Below, in pieces: positions 45,947 to 56,238 of a stretch of 64,000 bases of DNA. Position numbers and translations under genes: made by a program. The notes beneath the pieces are model-generated. The model saw only the letters and a program-made list of their open reading frames with translations. It made no database searches and was not told where the DNA came from. Origin of the DNA: Aegilops tauschii subsp. strangulata (taxonomy: Eukaryota > Streptophyta > Magnoliopsida > Poales > Poaceae); contig NC_053035.3 of the NCBI RefSeq assembly GCF_002575655.3, positions 91,537,322 through 91,601,321 on the forward strand. Direction: 5' to 3'. Every line of letters begins with the position of its first letter. Position 1 is the stretch's first letter.

Positions 45947-46823
45947 AAAACGCCATGTAATTACTTTACTTTATTGCTAACCGTTAGCCATTGTAGTAGA
46001 AGTAATAGTTGGCGAGACAACTTCATGAAGATACGATGATGGAGATCATGGTGTCATGCCGGTGACGAAGGTGATCATGCCGCGCCTCAAAGATGAAGAT
46101 CAAAGGTGCAAGATGATATTGGCCATATCATGCCACTTTATGATTTGCATGTGATGTTTGTCATGTTTATATCTTATTTGCTTACAACGACGGTAGCATA
46201 AATAAGATGATCCCACACTAAAATTTCAAGAAATGTGTTCCCCCTAAATGTGCACCGTTGCGAAGGTTTGTTGTTTCGAAGCACCACGTGATGATCGGGT
46301 GTGAATGATTCTTACATTCGCATACAACGGGTGTAAGCCAGATTTACACATGTGAAACACTTAGGTTGACTTGACGAGCCTAGCATGTACAGACATGGCC
46401 TCGGAACACAAGAGTCTGAAAGGTCGAACATGAGTCGTATAGTAGATGCGATCAACATGGAGATGTTCACCGTTGATGACTAATCCATCTCACGTGATGA
46501 TCAGACACGACCTGGTCGATTCGGATCATGTATCACTTAGATGACTAGAGGGATGTCTATCTGAGTGGGAGTTCATTAAATAATTTGATTAGATGAACTT
46601 AATTATCATGAACATAGTCTAAATTGTCTTTGCAAATTATGTTGTGGATTAATAGCTCGCGCTTTAGCTCCTTGTTTTAATACGTTCCTAGAGAAAGACT
46701 GAGTTGAAAGATATTGTAAGCAATTGTGCGGACTAGGGCCGTAGTCTGAGGATTGTCCTCACTGCTACACAGAAGGCTTCTGTCCTTGATGCACCGCTCG
46801 GTGTGCCAACCCCTCTGGCGTCG
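45947..46823 (+). other. Angela-type 5' leader and start of gag, plus strand
   Basis: The sequence AACGCCATGTAATTAC onward matches my memory of the leader between the Angela LTR and gag, with no long ORF. No tRNA-Met primer site is seen at its left edge, so it is truncated. Decayed gag sequence begins near 46660. This roughly 0.9 kb is the unpaired spacer between the inverted arms. Confidence 0.65.
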
Positions 46824-49000
46824 TCTGTGGATGTTGTGAACATCTGGCAGACACGTTCTGATGACTACCTGATAGTTTAGTGCACCATGCTTTATGGCTT
46901 AGAGTCGGGGCTCCAAAAGCGTTTTGAACGCCATGGAACATATGAGATGTGCCAAGAGCTGAAATTGGTATTTCAGGCTCATGCCCGTGTTGAGAGGTTG
47001 AGACCTCTGACAAGACCTTTGCCTACAAGATGGAGGAGAATAGCTGAGACAGTAAGCATGTGCTCAGAATGTCTGGGTACTTCAATCACTTGAATCAAGT
47101 GGGAGTTAATCTTCCAGATAAGAGAGTGATTGACAAAAGTTCTCCAGTCACTATCACCAAGCTGCTAGAGTTTTGTGATGCACTATAACATGCAAGGGAA
47201 GATGATCCCGGAGCTGTTCGTCGTGCTTAAGGCCGTAAAGGTAGAAATCAAGAAGGAGCATCAAGTGTTGATGGTTAACAAGACCACTGGTTTCAAGAAG
47301 GGCAAGGGCAAGAAGGGAAACTTCATGAATGGCAAGCCAGTTGCCGCTCTAGTGAAGAAACCCAAGAACCCAAACCTGAGATGAAGTGCTTCTATTAGGG
47401 GAACGGTCACTGGTAGCGGAGCTGCCTCAAATACTTGGTAGATAAGAAGGCCGACAACTTCAACAAAAGTATATTTGATATAAGTGTTATTGATGTGTAA
47501 CTTACTAGTACTCCTAGTAGCACATGGGTATTAGATACCGGTTCAGTTGCTAATATTGGTAACTCGAAACAAAAGCTACAGAATAAACGGAGACTAGCTA
47601 AGGGCAAGGTGACGATGTGTGTTGGAAGTGTTTCCAAGGATGATATGATCACCATCGCACGCTCCCTCTACCTTCGGGATTAGTGTTGAACCCAGATAAA
47701 TGTTGTTTGCATTGGCGTCTGCGTTGAGCATGAACATGATTAGATCATGTTCATTGCAATATGGTTATTCATTTAAGTCAGAGAATAATGGTTATTCTGT
47801 TTACATGAATAATACCTTCTATGGTCATGCACCAAATGTGAATGGTTTATTGAATCTCTGTCGTAGTGATACACATGTTTATAACATTGATGCCAAAAGA
47901 TGTAGAGTTGGTAATGATAGTACCACTTTCTTGTGGCACTGCCGCTTAGGTCATATTGGTGTAAAGCGCATGAAGAACCTTCATGCCGACGGACTTTTGA
48001 AGTCACTTGATTTTGAATCACTTGACACATGTGAACCATGCCTCATTGGCAAGATGACTAAAACCCTGTTTTCTTTGTAACAATGGAACGGGCAAGTGAC
48101 TTGTTGGAAATCACAGATGCTGATGTGTGCGATCCGATGAGTGTTGACGCACGCGGTGGATATTGTTATTTTCTCACCTTCACTGATGAATTGAGTAGAT
48201 ATGGGTATGTTTACTTAATGAAGCATAAGTCTGAAACGTTCGAAAAGTTCAAGCAATTTCAAAGTGAAGTTGAGAATCATCGTAACAAGAAGATCAACTT
48301 CCTACGATCTGATCAAGGGGAGAGTATCCGAGTTATGAGTTTAGCGATCACTAAAGACAAGGTGGAATCGTTTCACAGTTGACGCCACCTGGAACACCAT
48401 AGCGTAATGGTATGTCCGAACATCGTAATCCCACCCTATTGGATATAGTGCGATCTATGATGTCTCTTACCGATCTATCGCTATCATTTTGGGGTTATGC
48501 ATTAGAGACAATTACATTCACTTCAAATAGGGCACCTTCTAAGTCCGTGGAGACGACACCATATGAACTATGGTTTGGCAAGAAACCTAAGTTGTTGTTT
48601 CTTAAGGTTTGGGGCTACGATTCTTATGTCGATAGGCTTCGGCCAAAAAAGGTCGAATCCAAAGCGGAAAATTGTGTCTTCATAGAATACCCAAACAAGA
48701 CGATTGGGTATACCTTCTATCTCAGATCTGAGGGCAAATTATTTGTAGCTAGGAACAAGTCCTTTCTTGAGAAACAGTTTCTTTCGAAAGAATTGAATGG
48801 GAGGAAGATAGAACCTGATGAGGTTGTTGAACCTTTACTTCAACCAGAGAGTAGCGCAGCACAGAAAGATGTTTCTTTGGCACACACCTCAGTTGAAGAG
48901 AAAGCTAATGATGATGATCATGGAGCTTCAGATCAAGTTACAATCGAACCTCGTAGGTCGACAAGGGTGTGTGCAACTTCTGAGTGGTAACCCTATCTTA
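46824..49000 (+). pseudogene. Angela-type gag, protease and integrase, right (plus) arm
   Basis: This is an inverted copy of the left arm. It carries Gag (46887-47093, MLYGLESGLQKRFERHGTYE; 47175-47384), a degenerate CCHC near 47390-47440, protease near 47500-47650 and the pre-integrase region (47700-48080, ending THTCEP-type CXXC as LDTCEPCLIGKMTK). Integrase core follows (48083-48382, FLTFTDELSRYGYVYLMKHK) with its C-part (48412-48990). The gag frame leaves the canonical phase after AHARVER in both arms, a shared lesion. Several frames are a little longer than in the left arm. Confidence 0.85.
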
Positions 49001-50309
49001 AAGGTCATGTTGTTGGACAACGATAAACCTATGAGCTATGGAGAAGCGATGGTGTGCCCAGATTCCAACAAATGGCTAGGAGCCACGAAGTCCGAGATAG
49101 GATCCATGTATGAGAGCAAATTATGGACTTTGGTGGACTTGCCCGAAGATCGGCAAGCCATTGAGAATAAATGGATCTTTAAGAAGAAGACAGACGCTGA
49201 TGGTAATGTCACCATTTATGAAGCTCGACTTGTCTCAATGAAGTTTCCGACAAGTTCAAGGATTTGACTATGATGAAACTTTCTCAATCATAGCGATGCT
49301 AAAGTCTGTTAAATAATTATGTTAGCAGTTGCTGCATTTTCATTTACAAAATTAGGCAGATGGATGTCAAAACAAAGTTTCCTTGATGGTTTCCGCGAGG
49401 AAAGGCTGTATGTGATACAACCAGAATGTTTTGTCGATCCTAAGGATGCTAAAAGGTATGCAAAATCTAGGGATCCTTCTAAGGACTAGAGCAAGCATCT
49501 CGGAGTTGGAACATACACTTTGATGAGGTGATCAAAGCATTTGGGTTTATACAAAGTTCGCAAGAAACTTGTATTTGCAAGAAGGTGAGTGGGAGCACTA
49601 CAACATTTTGATAAGTATATGTGGATGACATATTGTTGATCGGAAATGATGTAGAATTTCTGGAAAGCATAAAGGGTTGTTTGAATGGAGTTTTTCAATG
49701 GAAGACCCGTGTAAAACTGCTTACATGTTGGGTATCAAGATCTATAGAGATAGATCAAGACGCCTGATAAGACTTTCACAGAGCACATACCTTGACATGA
49801 TCTTGAAGGAGTTCAAGATGGATCAGTCAAAGAAGGAGTTCTTTCCTGAGTTGTAATGTGTGAAGTTAAGACTTGAAGCTCGACCACGGCAGAAGAAAGA
49901 GAAAGGACGAAAGTCGTCCCCTATGCCTTAGCCATAGGCTCTATACAATATGCCATGCTGTGTACCGCGATGTGCCTTGCCACATGTCTAGCAAGGGGAT
50001 ATAAGAGTGATCCAGGAGTGGATCATTGGACAGCGGTCAAAATTGTCCTTGGGAATAAGGAAATGTTTCTCGATTATGGAGGTGATGAAGAGTTCGGCAT
50101 AAAGGGTTACGTCGATGCAAGCTTTAACACCTATCCGGATGACTCTGAGTAGCAAACCGGATACGCATAGTGGAGCAACCATTTGGAATAGCTCCAAGTG
50201 GAGCATAGTAGCAACATCTACAATATGAAATTGAGATTTGCGAAGAACACACAGATCTAAATGTTGCAGACCTGTTGACTGAAACCTCTCTCGTAAGCAT
50301 AACATGATC
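49001..50309 (+). pseudogene. Angela-type RT and RNase H remnant, right (plus) arm
   Basis: RT starts near 49004 (MSYGEAMVCPDSNKWLGATK). It passes through ENKWIFKKKTDADGNVTIYE and then decays; a Copia YVDD-type stretch is readable near 49620 as VDDILLIGNDV. RNase H is reduced to HWTAVKIVLGNKEMFLDYGG and GYVDASFNT (49955-50152). Sequence between there and the terminal DLNVADLLT-like end (near 50260) is missing, as in the left arm. Confidence 0.8.
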
Positions 50310-50519
50310 AAACCCTAGAACTCATTGAGTGTTAATCACGTGGTGATGTGAACTAGATTATTGACTCTATTAAACTCTTGGGTGTTAATCACATGGCGAT
50401 GTGAACTAGATTAGTGATTCTAGTAAACTCTTTGGGTGTTAGTCACATGGCGATGTGAACTATGAGTGTTAATCACATGGCGATGTGAACTAGATTATTG
50501 ACTCTAGTGCAAGTGGGAG
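50310..50519 (+). repeat. 3' non-coding repeats and polypurine tract, right arm
   Basis: This array mirrors 42191-42430. It ends GACTCTAGTGCAAGTGGGAGA, the polypurine tract, directly before a solo LTR insertion. Confidence 0.85.
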
Positions 50520-50861
50520 ATGATACGTCTCCAACGTATCTATAATTTATGAAGTATTCATGCCATGTTTATAATAGTTTTATATGATTTTGTTATGATT
50601 TGATTAGAACTAACCCGGACTGACGCTGTTTTCAGTAGAACTACTGTGGTGTTGTTTTTTGTGCAGAAATAAAAGTTCTCGGAATGCGATGAAAATCAAC
50701 GGAGAATTTTTCCGGAAAATAAAAAAATAATGGAATGAAGAGTTACCGGAGGGGAGGCCCGTGGGCCCCACGAGGGTGGAGGGCGTGCCCACCCCCCTAG
50801 GGCGTGCCCCTGTGCCTCGTGGACTTCCCGTGGGGCCCCCTGACTTGTTCTCGACGCCAAC

Positions 50862-52248
50862 TGATAACCCACAAGTATAGGGGATCGCAACAGTTTTCGA
50901 GGGTAGAGTATTCAACCCAAATTTATTGATTCGACACAAGGGGAGCCAAAGAATATTCTCAAGTATTAGCAGTTGAGTTGTCAATTCAACCACACCTGGA
51001 TAACTTAATATCTGCAGGAAAGTATTTAGTAGCAAAGTAGTATGATAGTAACGGTAACAATAGCAAAAGTAATATTTTTGGGTTTTGTAGTGATTGTAAC
51101 AATAGTAACGGAAAAGTAAATAAGCGAAGAACAATATGTGGAAAGCTCGTAGGCATTGGATCGGAGATGGAGAATTATGCCGGATGCGGTTCATCATGTA
51201 ACAGTCATAACATAGGGTGACACAGAGCTAGCTCCAATTCATCAATGTAATGTAGGCATGTATTCCGAATATAGTCATACATGCTTATGGAAAAGAACTT
51301 GCATGACATCTTTTGTCCTACCCTCCCGTGGTAGTGGGGTCCTAGCGGAAACTAAGGGATATTAAGGCCTCCTTTTAATAGAGTACCGGACCAAAGCATT
51401 AACACATAGTGAATACATGAACTCCTCAAACTACGGTCATCACCGGGAGTGGTCCCGATTATTGTCACTTCGGGGTTGCCGGATCATAACACATAGTAGG
51501 TGACTATAGACTTGCAAGATAGGATCAAGAACTCACATATATTCATGAAAACATAATAGGTTCAGATCTAAAATCATGGCACTCGGGCCCTAGAGAGAAG
51601 CATTAAGCATAGCAAAGTCATAGCAACATCAATCTCAGAACATAGTGGATACTAGGGATCAAACCCTAACAAAACTAACTCGATGACATGATAAATCTCA
51701 TCCAACCCATCACCGTCCAGCAAGCCTACGATGGAATTACTCATGCACGGCGGTGAGCATCATGAAATTGGTGATGGAGGATGGTTGATGATGACGATGG
51801 CGACGGATTCCCCTCTCCGGAGCCCCGAACGGACTCCAGATCAGCCCTCCCAAGAGAGTTTAGGGCTTGGCGACGGCTCCGTATCGTAAAACGCGATGAA
51901 TCCTTCTCTCTGATTTTTTTCTCCCCGAACACGAATATATGGAGTTGGAGTTGAGGTCGGTGGAGCAACAGGGGGGCCACGAGGCAGGGGGCGCGCCCCC
52001 CACCCTCGTGGACAGGTGGTGGCCCCCCTGGCCTTGATTCTTTCACCAATATTTTTAATATTTTCCAAAAATAAGTTCCGTGGAGTTTCAGGTCATTCCG
52101 AGAACTTTTGTTTCTGCACATAAATAACACCATGGCAATTCTGCTGAAAACAACGTCAGTCCGGGTTAGTTCCATTCAAATCACGCAAGTTAGAGTTCAA
52201 AACAAGGGCAAAAGTGTTTGGAAAAGTAGATACGATGGAGACGTATCA
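50862..52248 (-). repeat. 3' LTR of the Athila-type element
   Basis: 1,387 bp. On the minus strand it starts TGATACGTCTCCATCG and ends GTGGGTTATCA. A TATA-like CATATATTCG lies at about 51940-51950 after a GC-rich block containing GGGGGCGCGCCC. Confidence 0.95.
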
Positions 52249-52262
52249 ACTCCCCCAAGCTT
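52249..52262 (-). promoter_or_regulatory. Polypurine tract of the Athila-type element
   Basis: AAGCTTGGGGGAGT on the minus strand abuts the 3' LTR and would prime plus-strand synthesis. A near-identical tract lies at 54241-54256. Confidence 0.85.
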
Positions 52263-54326
52263 AAACCTTTGCTTGTCCTCAAGCAATTCAGTTGATAAAC
52301 TGAAAGTGATAAAGAAAAACTTTTACAAACTCTGTTTGCTCTTGTTCGTGTAAATATGTAAAGCTAGCATTCAAGTTTTCAGCAAAGATTATAACTAACC
52401 ATATTCACAATAACTCTTAGATCTCATGTTTACTCATGTCAATGGCATAATCAACTAGCGAGCAATAATAATAAATCTCGGATGACAACACTTTCTCAAA
52501 ACAATCATAATATGATATAACAAGATGGTATCTCGCTAGCCCTTTCTGAGACCACAAAACATAAATGCAGAGCACCTTTAAAGCTCAAGGACTGACTCAT
52601 GGTAAAAGAGATCCAGTCATAGTCATACCCAATATAAACTAATAGTAATGGATGCAAATGACAGCAGTGCTCTCCAGCTGGTGCTTTTTAATAAGAGGGT
52701 GATGACTCAACATAAAAGTAAATATATAGGCCCTTCGCAGAGGGAAGCAGGGATTTGTAGAGGTGCCAGAGCTCGATTTTGAAATAGAGATAAATAATAT
52801 TTTGAGCGGCATACTTTCATTGTCAACATAACAACCAAGAGATGTCGATATCTTCCATGCTACACACATTATAGGCGGTTCCCAAACAGAATGGTAAAGT
52901 TTATACTCCCCCTCCACCAACAAGCATCAATCCATGGCTTGCTCGAAACAACGAGTGCCTCCAACTAACATCAGTCCTAGGGGGAGTTTTGTTTGCAATT
53001 ATTTTGATTTGATTTGCATAAAGCATGGGACTGGGCATCCCGGTGACCAGCCATTTTCTCGTGAGTGAGGAGCGGAGTCCACTCCTCTTGAGAATAACCC
53101 GCCTAACATGGAAGATACGGACAGCCCTAGTTGATACATGAGCTATTCGATCATACAAAACAAAATTTCATTTGAAGGTTTAGAGTTTGGCACATACAAA
53201 TTTACTTGGAACGGCAGGTAGATACCGCATATAGGAAGGTATGGTGGACTCATATGGAATAACTTTGGGGTTTAAGGGATTGGATGCACAAGCAGTATTC
53301 CCGCTTAGTACAAGTGAAGGCTAGCAAAAGACTGGGAAGCGACCAACTAGAGAGCGACAACAGTCATGAACATGCATTAAAATTAATAAACATTGAGTAC
53401 AAGCATGAGTAGGATATAATCCACCATGAACATAAATATCGTGAAGGCTATGTTGATTTGTTTCAACTACATGTGTGAACATGTGCCAAGTTAAGTCACT
53501 TGAATCATTCAAAGGAGGATACCACCCTATCATACCACATCACAACCATTTTAATAGCACGTTCACACGCAAGGTAAACCATTATAACTCATAGCTAATC
53601 AAGCATGGCATAAGCAACTATAATATCTAATTGTCATTGCAAACATGTTTATTCATAATAGGCTGAATCAGGAACGATGAACTAATCATATTTACAAAAA
53701 CAAGAGAGGTCGAGTTCATACCAGATTCTCTCATCTCAGTCAGTCCATCATATATCGTCATAATTGCCTTTCACTTGCACGACCGAACGATGTGAATAAT
53801 AATAATAGTGCACGTGCATTGGACTAAGCTGGATCTGCGAGCATTCAATAAACAGGAGAAGACAAGGCAATATGGGCTCTTGGTTAAATCAACAATAATG
53901 CATATAGGAGCCACTTCAACAATTTAATCATGGTCTTCTCCTATCGACCCCAAAGAAAAGAAAAGAAATAAAACTATTTACACGGGAAAGCTCTCAACAA
54001 GCAAAAGAAGAACGGGAAATCTTTTTGGGTTTTCTTTTTAATTATTACTACTACAGCAAGAAAGTAAACTAGCTTAAAGCTACAACTATTTTTTTGGTTT
54101 TTCTTAAGGTTTATTAAACACACAAAAAGAAAGCATAAAAAGGAAAATAAGCTAGCATGGATAGTACAATGAAAGAGTATGAGCACCGACATCTAGCAAT
54201 GAGTGTGTGAACATGAATGTAATGTCGGTGGGAAATACGTACTCCCCCAAGCTTAGGCTTTTGGCCTAAGTTGGTTTATTGCCACGAATGGCCTGGCGGA
54301 TATCCATAGTTGTAGTTGGGGTCGTA
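52263..54326 (-). other. Long 3' non-coding region of the Athila-type element
   Basis: About 2 kb of AT-rich DNA without a credible ORF lies between the accessory ORF and the polypurine tract. Its upstream edge (54241-54256) has a second AGCTTGGGGGAGT tract. Long 3' regions are normal for Athila relatives. Confidence 0.7.
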
Positions 54327-55374
54327 CTAAGAAGAGGAGGACTCCGATTGCCACTGGTTGGCAATCATCTCCGGATCCCACTGGTAATTAGACTGTCGTG
54401 GAGGATCAAATTGTGGTTCCGACTCTGGCTCTGTGGCTGATGTAGGGTTCCGGTAGGCGTGAATGGCCGCCAGCGGAACGAGATACTGGCCTACAGATAA
54501 ATCAAACAAGGAAGGAGCAGGCAAGGTAATAGTCTCAGGATGATGTTTACCAAAGAACAATTTGTATTTAAGCTCCCCTTCCCTATTCTTTACAATAAAA
54601 TCATGCGCTACCATACTCTTATAATCTAAATAAATAGTGGGCAGCAATTTTTCTTCTTTTTCATACTGCCTAATAGGTATGTTATAATATGCAGCAAGGC
54701 GTGAGGCATAAACACCTCCAAAGATGGGACCCTTTGTACGGTTCATACTTAACCGTTTGGCAATAATACCGCCCATACTAAAAGATTCATCACAGAATAA
54801 ACCATGGAACAAAATAATAATATCAGGAACACTAAAGTTTCCACAGTTTCCGCGACCAATTAAGCAACGACTAGCAAATATTGCAAAGTAGCGTAAAACA
54901 GGAAAATGTATGCTAGTGATTCTTGCATCGGAAACCTTCCTAGTTTCCCCTACAGTAATAGTGTCAATAAACCCATCCACATCTTTACGATGTGGTTCCT
55001 CTAAGCTACCCTCGAAAGGTATTTTACAAAACCTGCAAAATTCATATAGTGACATCTTCTTAACCACATCATATAAATGAAACTCTACTGAAGGAGGTGA
55101 TTCCTTAGGATAATAGTAGAAGTTTTGCACAAAAGTATTGGTGAGTAAGAGATACTGTTCGCGTTGGTCGCGGAGAAGGTCGGTGAGGCCTGCATTCTCA
55201 GCCAATTCATAAAAATCATCATAGATCCCGGTTGTTCTCAAGAAATCATCGGAAGGCCATTCACACGGCCGAACCTCCGCGGTGCGAGGCAGATTATATT
55301 TGGGCCTCTCTGCTTCCTCACTTTGCTTTTTCCTTCGAGCTTCGGCTCGATGAGCCCCTCAAAAATCTTTTCAT
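54327..55374 (-). CDS. Accessory ORF of the Athila-type element (Athila ORF / 'env-like' region), one frameshift near the start
   Basis: The open frame of at least 304 codons contains ENAGLTDLLRDQREQYLLLT, FVQNFYYYPKESPPSVEFHL, YEFCRFCKIPFEG, and later GGIIAKRLSMNRTKGPIFGG. This layout is typical of the extra protein of Athila-like elements, related to plant transposon-protein domains. I see no signal peptide or transmembrane helix. The same phase extends upstream to a stop near 55361. A plausible ATG is at 55374 in another phase (MKRFLRGSSSRSSKEKAK), so a one-base indel near 55315 is likely. The role is unknown. A U3-like block lies upstream. Confidence 0.7.
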
Positions 55375-55759
55375 TATTTTCTAAAAAATTCTGAATTTTT
55401 TAGTAACTTCAAATAAAAGTGAACCAAGCTTCAACAAAATTGATAGCAACTACTCCTACAAGTACCTAGAGCCTATATCATGCATTAGAACTACTTGGAA
55501 CCATATAAATTTGACATTCAAGCTCAAGAACATGGTCACCTAGTCAGCACAAATTTGCAATGAATAAAGCACTAGAACAAAAACTAATTGGACCAATGGA
55601 GGAGTCACATACCAAGGAACAATCCCCCAAAGCAGTTTTGTGAGAGGTGCTTGAGCAAGGAGATCGAAAATCGCAGCAAAATGAGCTAGAACTCGTGCTT
55701 GAGCTGGATGGTGATTTTTTTGGGAGGAAGAAGAAGTGTGTGGGTGCAGGAATAAGTGG

Positions 55760-55980
55760 AGGGGAGCCACCATGGGCCCACGAGGCAGGGGGCGCGCCCT
55801 GTAGGGGTGGGCGCGCCCTGGACCCTCGTGGCCAGGTGCTTGCTCCCCCTGCTGTGTTCTCAGTGCCAGATATTTTCAAATATTCCAGAAAAAATCATAT
55901 TAAATTGGCAGGGCATTTGGAGAACTTTTATTTTCGGGGTATTTTTATATTGCACGGATAATTCAGAAAACAGACAGAAA
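55760..55980 (-). promoter_or_regulatory. Internal U3-like block upstream of the accessory ORF
   Basis: This stretch shares the order of elements found in the LTRs: an AGAACTTTT/ATTTTC word, an ATATTT-AATATT region, CACCTGGCCACGAGGGT-type sequence and GGGCGCGCCCCCTGCCTCGTGG on the minus strand. It is clearly related to the GC-rich U3 block (51960-52110; 60105-60260) but diverged. It precedes a leader (55750-55375) with a GTATGTGAC donor near 55610. I infer an internal promoter for the accessory ORF. Confidence 0.5.
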
Positions 55981-56238
55981 AATACTACTTTTACTTTATT
56001 TCAACTAAATAACAGAAAGTAGAAGGAGGGTACAGAAGGTTGTGCTTTCTAACTTCATCCATCTCATGCTCATCAAAAGGAATCCACTAACAAGGTTGAT
56101 CAAGTCTTGTTAACAAACTCATTTCGAGTAACATGAAACCGGAGAAATTTCGAATAACACTATGTTACCTCAACGGGGATATGCACATCCCCAATAATAA
56201 GAATATCATATTTCTTCTTGACAGCAGGAAGAGGAAAT
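55981..56238 (-). other. Deletion joint where pol should be
   Basis: Between the end of the protease and the U3-like block there are about 260 bases with only a short decayed frame and no RT motifs. In autonomous Athila elements several kilobases of RT, RNase H and integrase lie here. Confidence 0.7.
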
